The position numbers were made by a program, and so were the translations under genes. A stretch of 7,874 nt of DNA from an uncultured Prevotella sp. (GTDB lineage Bacteria > Bacteroidota > Bacteroidia > Bacteroidales > Bacteroidaceae). Every line of letters starts with the position of its first letter. Position 1 is the stretch's first letter. Where the stretch lies: NCBI GenBank assembly GCA_937916405.1, contig CALFUF010000133.1, forward strand, positions 1 through 7,874. The letters are read 5' to 3'. Below, piece by piece: positions 1 through 6,169 of the stretch. The notes below the pieces were generated by a model that searched no databases, had not been told where the DNA came from, and saw only the letters and a program-made list of their open reading frames with translations.

Positions 1-818
1 TTGCCGTCTTTGTATTGCTCGTCCTGATACTGGCACGTCCGCAGACCCATAACTCATGGAACAACAAGTCGGTGGAGGGTATTGATATCATGATGGCAAT
101 GGATGTCTCCGGCTCCATGCTCGCCGAGGACCTGAAACCGAATCGTATCGAGGCGGCGAAGCAGGTGGCAGCGGAGTTCATCGCTGGTCGTCCGAATGAC
201 AATATCGGTTTGACGATATTCGCCGGTGAGGCTTTCACCCAGTGTCCGATGACGACCGACCATGCGTCGTTGCTGAACCTGTTGCATGGTGTTCGTACAG
301 ACTTAGCCACCCGTGGACTCATAGAGGATGGTACTGCTATCGGTATGGGACTGGCGAATGCCGTGAGTCGTCTGAAGAACTCCAAGGCGAAGAGCAAGGT
401 GGTCATCCTGTTGACGGATGGTAGTAACAACCGTGGTGACTTGTCGCCGATGACTGTCGCGGAGATCGCCAAGAGTCTGGGTATCCGTGTCTATACTGTT
501 GGTGTGGGAACCAACAAGGTGGCTCCGTACCCGATGGTGGTGGCAGGCAGTGTGCAGTATGTGAATATCCCAGTGGAGATAGATAGTAAGACACTGAGTG
601 ACATCGCCTCGGCGACGGATGGTGACTTCTATCGTGCCACGAATAACAAGGAGTTACAGAATATCTATAAGGAGATTGACAAGTTGGAGAAGTCCAAGTT
701 GAGTGTCAAGACCTACAGTAGGAGATATGAGGCATACCAGCCTTTTGCCATTGCTGCCGTCCTGTTGCTCCTGTTAGAGATCCTGTTGAGAATAACTATA
801 TTTAGAAAATTGCCGTAA
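1..818 (+). CDS. batA: BatA, VWA-domain membrane protein (5' end outside window)
   Basis: The reading frame is open from the first base (first full codon at base 3), so the start lies upstream. The visible part begins inside a transmembrane helix ending in LILARPQ, then a VWA domain. Its metal-ion-dependent adhesion site (MIDAS) is intact: DVSGS at bases 102-116, the Thr of EDGTA at 333-335 and the Asp of LLTDGS at 417-419. A C-terminal helix (bases 738-800, FAIAAVLLLLLEILL) and a short basic tail end the protein. BatA proteins are usually about 330 residues, so some 60 residues are probably missing, covering the first helix and a basic loop. By family knowledge it is an inner-membrane protein whose VWA domain faces the periplasm and pairs with the paralogue BatB. 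The Bat genes were first linked to aerotolerance in Bacteroides fragilis; the molecular role is still unclear. The stop is 8 bases before the next start, which implies cotranscription and perhaps translational coupling. Confidence 0.93.
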   Translation, partial: AVFVLLVLILARPQTHNSWNNKSVEGIDIMMAMDVSGSMLAEDLKPNRIEAAKQVAAEFIAGRPNDNIGLTIFAGEAFTQCPMTTDHASLLNLLHGVRTDLATRGLIEDGTAIGMGLANAVSRLKNSKAKSKVVILLTDGSNNRGDLSPMTVAEIAKSLGIRVYTVGVGTNKVAPYPMVVAGSVQYVNIPVEIDSKTLSDIASATDGDFYRATNNKELQNIYKEIDKLEKSKLSVKTYSRRYEAYQPFAIAAVLLLLLEILLRITIFRKLP

Positions 819-826
819 GAGATTAT

Positions 827-2539
827 ATGTTTCGATTCGAAGACCCTATATATCTGTATGCCTTAGTGCTGATTCCCGTTTTGGCACTGATCCGTTGGTG
901 GATGGTCATCCGTCAGCGTAAGCAGCTCCGTCGCTTTGGTGACATGGAGCTGGTGCGCCAGTTGATGCCAGATGTCTCCCGTTTCCGTCCATTGGTGAAG
1001 TTCTGTCTGTTGCTGACAGCACTCGCCCTGTTGATCGTATTGCTTGCCCGTCCGCAGATGGGTACCCGTATCAGTCATGAGAAACGGACGGGTATAGAGA
1101 CCATCATAGCCTTGGACATCAGTAACTCTATGCTTGCGGAGGATGTGGCACCCAGCCGTCTGGACCGTGCGAAGATGATGGTAGAGAACCTCGTCGATCA
1201 TTTCACTGACGACAAGATAGGACTGATCGTCTTTGCCGGTGAGGCTTTCGTCCAGTTGCCGATCACCAGTGATTTCGTATCGGCGAAGATGTTCCTGAGT
1301 AGTATTGAGCCGTCCATGATAGAGACACAGGGAACGGATATCGCTGCTGCCGTGACGATGGCGACACATAGCTTCACCCAAGAGGAAGGAGTTGGTAAGG
1401 CGGTTATCGTCATCACGGATGGTGAGGACCATGAGGGTGGTGCCTTGGAGGCAGCTCAGGAGGCAAAGGACAAGGGTATGCGTGTCTATATGCTGGGCAT
1501 CGGATCCACTAAGGGTGCTCCTATCCCCATTCCCGGCAGTAACGACTATATGAGGGACAATACGGGTGAGACGGTGATGTCGGCACTTAATGAGGAGATG
1601 TGTAAACAGGTCGCCCAGGCTGGTGGCGGCGCTTATATCCATGTGGAGAATAACAGTAATGCCCAAGAGCAGTTGAACCACGAGTTGGACAAGCTGTCGA
1701 AGAAAGAGATATCCAGTACGGTATACAGCGACTATGACGAGCAGTTTCAGGCGGTGGGCATCATCGTCCTCCTGCTCCTGATTGCTGAGATATGTATCAT
1801 GGAGATCAAGAACCAGCGTTTAGGAAAACTGCATCTGTTCAGTCGTAAGAAGGTGGCAACGATGCTGTTGCTGTTGATGGCGGTAGGTGCTCATGCACAA
1901 AGTGACCGTGATTATATCCGTCGGGGAAATAAGCAGTTCCGTGCCGGTAAGTATGCTGAGGCGGAGGTGGATTACCGTAAGGCGATAGAGAAGAATGCGA
2001 AGAATCCCCAGGCGGTATACAACTTAGGTAATGCGTTGCTCGCACAGAAGAAAGACTCCGCCGCCATCGAGCAGTTTCAGGCTGCCGCTAAGTTGGAGAC
2101 CAGTCCTCTTCGTCGTTCAGCGGCTTTTCATAATATCGGCGTCATCTGTCAGGGTCACCAGATGTTCGGAGAGGCGATAGAGGCTTATAAGGAGGCGTTG
2201 CGTAATCATCCCAATGATGACGAGACCCGTTATAACCTGGAACTCTGTAAGCGTCAGCAGAAGCAACAGCAGCAGAACCAGCAGAACCAGCAACAAAAGC
2301 AGAACAAGGATAATAAGGACAACAAAGACAATAAAGACAAGAATAAAGACCAGGACAAGCAAGACCAGCAGAAGCAGCAGGATAAGGAGCAACAGCAGAA
2401 GCAGGACAAGCCCCAGATGAGTAAGGAGAATGCCGAGCAGTTGTTGAATGCCGCCATGCAGGAGGAGAAGAATACGCAGCAGCGTATCAAGAAGGCGCAG
2501 CATCAGAAGCAGAACCGTAAGTTGCAGAAGAACTGGTAA
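827..2539 (+). CDS. batB-batC: BatB-BatC fusion: VWA membrane protein joined to TPR protein
   Basis: One 570-residue frame contains two normally separate Bat proteins. Residues 1-340 are BatB: helices at about 8-26 and 56-75 with a basic loop between them, then a VWA domain with a full MIDAS (D97-x-S99-x-S101, T170, D198) and a third helix at 309-326. Residues 343-357 (VATMLLLLMAVGAHA) look like a BatC signal peptide with an AHA/Q cleavage site. From 360 there are about three TPR repeats (360-393, 394-427, 431-464), then a Gln/Lys/Asn/Asp-rich tail (474-529) and a basic coiled-coil-like end (to 570). The positive-inside rule puts both the VWA domain and the TPR part in the periplasm, with the basic link HLFSRKK in the cytoplasm. 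Starting BatC separately at M346 (base 1862) would leave no positively charged n-region, so a fused product, possibly cut by signal peptidase, fits better. ATG at 827 follows the batA stop by 8 bases; the next gene starts 7 bases after the stop. Confidence 0.92.
   Translation: MFRFEDPIYLYALVLIPVLALIRWWMVIRQRKQLRRFGDMELVRQLMPDVSRFRPLVKFCLLLTALALLIVLLARPQMGTRISHEKRTGIETIIALDISNSMLAEDVAPSRLDRAKMMVENLVDHFTDDKIGLIVFAGEAFVQLPITSDFVSAKMFLSSIEPSMIETQGTDIAAAVTMATHSFTQEEGVGKAVIVITDGEDHEGGALEAAQEAKDKGMRVYMLGIGSTKGAPIPIPGSNDYMRDNTGETVMSALNEEMCKQVAQAGGGAYIHVENNSNAQEQLNHELDKLSKKEISSTVYSDYDEQFQAVGIIVLLLLIAEICIMEIKNQRLGKLHLFSRKKVATMLLLLMAVGAHAQSDRDYIRRGNKQFRAGKYAEAEVDYRKAIEKNAKNPQAVYNLGNALLAQKKDSAAIEQFQAAAKLETSPLRRSAAFHNIGVICQGHQMFGEAIEAYKEALRNHPNDDETRYNLELCKRQQKQQQQNQQNQQQKQNKDNKDNKDNKDKNKDQDKQDQQKQQDKEQQQKQDKPQMSKENAEQLLNAAMQEEKNTQQRIKKAQHQKQNRKLQKNW
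2246..2413 (+). repeat. Low-complexity Q/K/N/D-coding tract in the BatC tail
   Basis: This stretch encodes residues 474-529 of the BatB-BatC protein and uses almost only CAG/CAA, AAG/AAA, AAC/AAT and GAC/GAT codons. Its core (bases 2303-2350) is a run of Asn-Lys-Asp triplets encoded by a 9-bp-like repeat. A hydrophilic, probably disordered tail is common in BatC proteins. The repetitive DNA is a likely place for in-frame length variation between strains. It also gives rise to long spurious open frames on the opposite strand. Confidence 0.8.
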
Positions 2540-2546
2540 GAAAGAG

Positions 2547-5153
2547 ATGAAAATGAAGAAGACCCTCACATTATTATATATATGGATGCTGACCGTGGCC
2601 GCTATGGCACAGCAGATCACAGGGCGTGCTCCCTCCCAAGTGGCGGTAGGTGAGCAGTTCCGACTATCCTATACCGTCAATACGGATGATGTCAGCGGTT
2701 TCCGTGCAGGAAATATCCCTGATGCTTTCGATGTGCTGATGGGACCGAGCACCTCCACGCAGTCGAGCTTCCAGATGGTCAACGGACATACGTCGAGCTC
2801 GACATCCGTGACCTATACCTATATCCTGTCGGCGACGAAGAACGGTTCGTTTACCATTCCGGCGGCTCATGCCACAGTTAATGGAAAGACGTTAAACTCT
2901 AACGAGTTACATATTAAGGTGTCAGGAACGGCACAACAAGGGAATAGTGGTGGTGCCCAGCATCCGCAGGGTGGTGGACAGGCTCGTGCGGCTGGCAGTC
3001 ATATCTCTGGTAGTGACCTGTTTATCAAGGTCAGCGCCAATAAGAGTCATGTCCATGAACAGGAGCCTATCCTGTTGACCTATAAGGTATACACCTTGGT
3101 CGACCTGACCTCGTTGAGTGGTAAGATGCCGGACCTGAAGAGTTTCTATACCCGTGAGGTACCCTTGCCGCAGGAGAAGAGTTTTAAGCTGGAGACGCTG
3201 AACGGTCGTCCGTATCGTACCGTGACGTGGCAGCAGTATGTCATGTTCCCCCAGACGACGGGTAAGTTGGAGATACCAAGTATCACCTACGAGGGTATGG
3301 TGGTGTTGCAGAACCGCAACGTCGATCCCTTCGAGGCTTTCTTCAACGGTGGTTCCGGCTATATGGAGGTGAAGAAAGAGATCAAGGCGCCTGGTCTGAC
3401 GATTACCGTCGACCCGCTACCTGCCCGTCCCACTAATTTCTCGGGAGGTGTTGGCTCGTTCACGCTAACGGCAAACATCGACAAGAAAGAGATGAAGGCT
3501 AACGACCCCATCACCTTCCGTGTCACCGTGAGTGGTACTGGTAACCTGAAACTCATCAAGCAGCCAGTTGTCAACCTGCCGAAGGACTTCGACCAATATG
3601 ACGCTAAGATTACGGATAACACCAAACTGACAACGAACGGTATAGAGGGCAGTATGGTTTACGACATCCTCGTCGTTCCCCGTCATCAGGGAAAATACGA
3701 GGTGCCCCCTGTGGAGTTCACCTACTATGATACCTCGTCGAACAGTTATAAGACCTTACGTTCCCAACCCTTCACCCTTGATGTGGCAAAAGGGAACGGC
3801 TCGTCGAGTGTCGCTGCCTATACTGGTGAGGAGTTGAAGCAACTCAATAAGGATATCCGATATATCAAGACAGAGGATACTCGTCTTCGCAAGGTCGATG
3901 ACTATTTCTTCGGTTCCGCATTCTATTGGATTAGTCTTGCCGTCCTCCTTGCCGTCTTCATCTCGCTCTTCATTATCTTCCGTCATCGTGCGATAGAGAA
4001 TGCCAATATCGGTAAGATGCGTGGCAAGCGTGCCAACAAGGTTGCCGTCCGTCGTCTGCGTGAGGCTAACAAGCTGTTGAAGGCAGGTAAGCAGAACGAG
4101 TTCTATGATGAGGTGCTGCGTGCCCTCTGGGGATATGTGGGTGATAAGCTCGACATGCCCGTCACCCAGCTCTCTCGTGACAATATCAGTCAGCAGCTCA
4201 CTGAGCGTGGTGTTGATACGGATACTGTCAACCAGTTTATCGGAGCCCTCGACGAGTGTGAGTATGCCCGTTATGCTCCGGGTGATGCCAGTGGTAATAT
4301 GAACAAGGTATATGATGCCGCTATCCAGGCGATTATGAAGATTGAGGAAACGATGAAAAGAGGTAAGAAGTCAGAGGGTAGAGGTGAGAGGATAGTATCT
4401 CCACACCTTCTATTACTTGTCGTCATTTCTCTTACCTCTTACTTCTTACCTCTTACCTCTTATGCTGTGACGAAAGCGGAGGCAGACAGTGCCTATGTCC
4501 ATGAGCGTTACCAGCAGGCGATAGCCGATTATGAGGCATTGCTGAAGGGTGGGGTGAGTGCCGACCTGTATTATAACTTGGGAAATGCCTATTATCGGAC
4601 GGACAATATCACGAAGGCAATCCTGAACTACGAGCGTGCCCTGCTGCTCTCTCCGGGGGATGCTGACATCCGCTTTAACTTGCAGATGGCGCGCTCTAAG
4701 ACGATTGACAAGATCACTCCCGAGTCGGAGATGTTCTTCGTCACATGGTATCACTCGCTGGTCAACCTGATGAGTGTCGACGCATGGGCTCGTACCGCCT
4801 TGATCGCCCTTGCCATCGCTATCATCCTTGCCCTTGCTTATCTGTTCTCCAATCGTATGTGGTTGCGGAAGGTGGGCTTCTTCGGGGCGTTGTTCCTGTT
4901 GGTGGTATTCCTGTTGAGCAACCTCTTAGCCTACCAGCAGAAGCGGAAACTGACACATCGGACGGGTGCCATCATCATGACGACGGCGGCACCAGTCAAG
5001 AGTACGCCGTCTAAAAACGGTACCGACCTCTTCATCCTGCATGAGGGTACTCGTGTCACTATTACTGACGGCTCGATGAAAGGCTGGAAGGAAATCCGTG
5101 TGGCTGACGGCAAGCAAGGCTGGATAGAAGTAAAACAATTAGAAATCATATAG
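2547..5153 (+). CDS. batD-batE: BatD-BatE fusion: periplasmic/membrane BatD joined to TPR-SH3 BatE
   Basis: I start this 868-residue frame at ATG 2547, not at the earlier in-frame ATG 2448, because MKMKKTLTLLYIWMLTVAAM followed by AQ is a clear signal peptide and 2448 lies inside batC. BatD is residues 1-605: a large beta-rich periplasmic part (23-455), a helix (458-478), and a basic cytoplasmic helical domain (480-600) ending ALDECEYARYAPGD...MNKVYDAAI. BatE begins near 603: a basic stretch (RGKKSEGRGER), a hydrophobic segment (619-640), two TPRs (about 643-707), helices at 746-766 and 774-794, and an SH3-like domain (805-868) ending GWIEVKQLEII. Charge distribution predicts periplasmic TPR and SH3 parts. 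BatD and BatE are normally separate proteins; no stop separates them here, and the joint is repeat DNA at 4358-4462. An internal start at ATG 4353 (M603), with GAGGA four bases upstream, could also yield BatE alone. PAP2 follows after 3 bases. Confidence 0.92.
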   Translation: MKMKKTLTLLYIWMLTVAAMAQQITGRAPSQVAVGEQFRLSYTVNTDDVSGFRAGNIPDAFDVLMGPSTSTQSSFQMVNGHTSSSTSVTYTYILSATKNGSFTIPAAHATVNGKTLNSNELHIKVSGTAQQGNSGGAQHPQGGGQARAAGSHISGSDLFIKVSANKSHVHEQEPILLTYKVYTLVDLTSLSGKMPDLKSFYTREVPLPQEKSFKLETLNGRPYRTVTWQQYVMFPQTTGKLEIPSITYEGMVVLQNRNVDPFEAFFNGGSGYMEVKKEIKAPGLTITVDPLPARPTNFSGGVGSFTLTANIDKKEMKANDPITFRVTVSGTGNLKLIKQPVVNLPKDFDQYDAKITDNTKLTTNGIEGSMVYDILVVPRHQGKYEVPPVEFTYYDTSSNSYKTLRSQPFTLDVAKGNGSSSVAAYTGEELKQLNKDIRYIKTEDTRLRKVDDYFFGSAFYWISLAVLLAVFISLFIIFRHRAIENANIGKMRGKRANKVAVRRLREANKLLKAGKQNEFYDEVLRALWGYVGDKLDMPVTQLSRDNISQQLTERGVDTDTVNQFIGALDECEYARYAPGDASGNMNKVYDAAIQAIMKIEETMKRGKKSEGRGERIVSPHLLLLVVISLTSYFLPLTSYAVTKAEADSAYVHERYQQAIADYEALLKGGVSADLYYNLGNAYYRTDNITKAILNYERALLLSPGDADIRFNLQMARSKTIDKITPESEMFFVTWYHSLVNLMSVDAWARTALIALAIAIILALAYLFSNRMWLRKVGFFGALFLLVVFLLSNLLAYQQKRKLTHRTGAIIMTTAAPVKSTPSKNGTDLFILHEGTRVTITDGSMKGWKEIRVADGKQGWIEVKQLEII
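4344..4355 (+). promoter_or_regulatory. Possible internal ribosome binding site and start for BatE
   Basis: GAGGA (4344-4348) sits four bases before the in-frame ATG at 4353. Translation from there would begin MKRGKKSEGRGERIVSPH, a basic n-region in front of a hydrophobic stretch ending LTSYA, which is a sensible signal peptide. This would allow a separate BatE besides the fused protein. Bacteroidota depend little on Shine-Dalgarno pairing, so the motif itself is weak evidence. Confidence 0.35.
4358..4462. repeat. Inverted and direct repeats forming the BatD/BatE joint
   Basis: AAGAGGTAAGAAGT at 4358-4371 is the exact reverse complement of ACTTCTTACCTCTT at 4441-4454, giving 14-bp arms about 70 bases apart. 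The similarity continues imperfectly inward: GGTGAGAG at 4383-4390 mirrors the CTCTTACC region at 4429-4436. The right side also has three direct copies of CTTACCTCTTA (4431-4441, 4445-4455, 4452-4462, the last two overlapping). I recall purine/pyrimidine repeats of this kind as common between genes in Prevotella, but could not check this. Here the repeat is translated: the right arm encodes SLTSYFLPLTSYA, the end of the internal hydrophobic segment. It probably marks an old intergenic repeat that became coding when the stop of batD was lost. Confidence 0.75.
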
Positions 5154-5156
5154 TGT

Positions 5157-5810
5157 ATGGAAGAAATCATCCAATTTGACAAACAACTGCTGTTGATGGT
5201 GAATGGTAGTGACTCCACGTTCTTGGACTACCTTATCCTGACATTAACGAATGGCTTGACATGGATTCCTTTGTATGTTGGACTATTGTATGTTGTCATC
5301 AAATCCAACAAGAACGTCCGTGATATATTCTTGATTCTTGCTGCCGCAGGATTATGCTATTTATTGGCTGGAGCTGTCGATGATAGTATCGTGAAATCCC
5401 TTGTGGCTCGTTGGCGACCCACCCACGACCCGGAGATTGGCTCGTTGGTGGATGTGGTGAACGGCTATCGTGGGGGAAACTATGGCTTCTTCTCCGCCCA
5501 TGCCGCTAACACGTTCAGCATCGCCATCTTCTTCTCCCTGCTGATGCGTCAGCGGATGCTCACCTTCTTCCTCGTGGGTTGGTCGTTGCTGAACTGCTAT
5601 ACCCGTCTGTATCTGGGTGTCCACTATCCAGGTGACATCACGGTCGGACTCCTATGGGGTGGTTTCGTAGGCTGGCTGGTCTACCAAATCTATCGTCGTG
5701 TCACCATTCCTGCCAGATATGACATCCGCTACTGCTATGTCCCCATCTGCATCCTTGGGCTCACCTTCCTGACGGCAGTCGTCATGGCATTCTTCGACGT
5801 ACATCTTTAA
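5157..5810 (+). CDS. PAP2-family membrane phosphatase
   Basis: A 217-residue hydrophobic protein carries the three PAP2 (phosphatidic acid phosphatase type 2) signature motifs. Motif 1 is K80-x6-R87-P88 (KSLVARWRP). Motif 2 is FSAH, with S113 and H115. Motif 3 is R150-x5-H156-x3-D160 (RLYLGVHYPGD). The two histidines and the Asp form the usual phosphohistidine-based active site, so the enzyme should be active. Several membrane helices are visible, roughly at 33-48, 55-74, 113-130, 134-150, 160-178 and 194-213. The family removes phosphates from lipid substrates such as undecaprenyl diphosphate, phosphatidate phosphates or lipid A; the sequence alone does not choose between them. It starts 3 bases after the batD-batE stop and is probably the last gene of that transcript, since a hairpin terminator follows. 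Its length is typical of compact bacterial PAP2 enzymes. Confidence 0.93.
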   Translation: MEEIIQFDKQLLLMVNGSDSTFLDYLILTLTNGLTWIPLYVGLLYVVIKSNKNVRDIFLILAAAGLCYLLAGAVDDSIVKSLVARWRPTHDPEIGSLVDVVNGYRGGNYGFFSAHAANTFSIAIFFSLLMRQRMLTFFLVGWSLLNCYTRLYLGVHYPGDITVGLLWGGFVGWLVYQIYRRVTIPARYDIRYCYVPICILGLTFLTAVVMAFFDVHL

Positions 5811-5827
5811 ATTTAAATGACATACAT

Positions 5828-5868
5828 TCAACGAGGAAGCGACCATACTTCCTCGTTGAGTTATCTAT
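5828..5868 (+). terminator. Hairpin terminator after the Bat/PAP2 genes
   Basis: TCAACGAGGAAG (5828-5839) pairs perfectly with CTTCCTCGTTGA (5848-5859) around the 8-base loop CGACCATA. The 12-bp stem lies 17 bases after the PAP2 stop and is followed by the moderately T-rich GTTATCTATCC. The stem position supports transcription ending here. The T run is weak, so termination may be partial or shared with the next hairpin. Confidence 0.65.
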
Positions 5869-5911
5869 CCTTCCCCAAAGCAGGGGGAGGTTAGGAGGGG
5901 TCTTCTTTTTT
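5869..5911. repeat. G/C-rich hairpin with T run; probable dispersed intergenic repeat
   Basis: CCTTCCCC (5869-5876) can pair with GGGGGAGG (5883-5890), with one G-T pair and a 6-base loop. TTAGGAGGGGTC and a T-rich run ending in six Ts (5906-5911) follow. The reverse complement reads ACCCCTCCTAACCTCCCCC, which I recall as a common intergenic motif in Bacteroidota genomes; this is memory, not a search. It may act as a back-up terminator, although the T run stands 13-15 bases from the stem instead of adjoining it. Confidence 0.5.
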
Positions 5912-5945
5912 ACCCTATTAACATACTTTAAGGGGGGGTGACAGA

Positions 5946-5979
5946 TTTTAACTAACTTATTCGTATCTTTGTCGCCAAT
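5946..5979 (+). promoter_or_regulatory. Bacteroidota-type promoter for the peptide/lipoprotein unit
   Basis: TATCTTTG at 5964-5971 matches the Bacteroidota sigma-factor -7 consensus TAnnTTTG exactly, and transcription would start near 5976-5979. The -33 element (normally TTTG or TTG about 20 bases upstream) is poor: only TTTTA at 5946-5950 and ACAGA at 5941-5945 are there. A small dyad, TTGTC-A-GACAA (5979-5989), lies at the likely start and could be an operator or chance. The leader before the first start codon would be about 47 bases. Confidence 0.6.
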
Positions 5980-6024
5980 TGTCAGACAACTCATCTTTAT
6001 TAATAACATAAGACAAAGACTACA

Positions 6025-6144
6025 ATGAAAGAGAAAAAGACGTATGAGCAGCCACGGTCTGAGGTCGTGGAACTGCATGTGAACAACCAGTTGCTTGCCG
6101 GCAGTGGAACCCTCAACGCCATGGGCGAACAAGAGGATCTTTAG
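6025..6144 (+). CDS. Small 39-residue peptide upstream of surface lipoprotein
   Basis: ATG 6025 to TAG 6142-6144 encodes MKEKKTYEQPRSEVVELHV, then NNQLLAGSGTLNAMGEQEDL. It lies directly behind the promoter and 25 bases before the lipoprotein start, so both should share a transcript. The layout (basic start, Tyr-x-x-Pro, alternating hydrophobic residues, LLAGSG, then a short Gly/acidic tail) is one I recall from many short Prevotella/Bacteroides frames; I know no established function. It has no membrane segment and no export signal. It could be a leader peptide, a peptide with a cleavable LLAGSG junction, or a regulatory frame for the next gene. A short dyad, CCACG (6052-6056) with CGTGG (6066-6070), lies inside it. 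Correct placement, a sensible start and a family-like pattern make it more than a chance frame. Confidence 0.65.
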   Translation: MKEKKTYEQPRSEVVELHVNNQLLAGSGTLNAMGEQEDL

Positions 6145-6169
6145 TATTAACCCTAAATCAGAAGAATCA

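Noticed and set aside
863..1681. A 272-codon open frame on the minus strand
   Set aside because: It is fully antisense to the VWA region of batB, has no recognisable domain, and its composition is what the opposite strand of a real gene gives.
1862..2539. Separate BatC gene starting at internal ATG 1862
   Set aside because: The product would start MLLLLMAVGAHA with no basic residues in front, a poor signal peptide, and the upstream frame is open without a stop.
2448..2546. Upstream in-frame extension of BatD
   Set aside because: It overlaps the end of batC and would place an Arg-rich stretch before a clean signal peptide starting at 2547.
2117..2620. Minus-strand frame rich in Leu and Val that looks like a membrane protein
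   Set aside because: It is the antisense of the Gln/Lys/Asn/Asp-rich BatC tail, whose codons read backwards give Leu, Val and Ile. It also crosses the batC/batD boundary.
6095..6169. Upstream in-frame extension of the lipoprotein
   Set aside because: It overlaps the 39-codon peptide gene and would bury the lipoprotein signal peptide, which starts at 6170.
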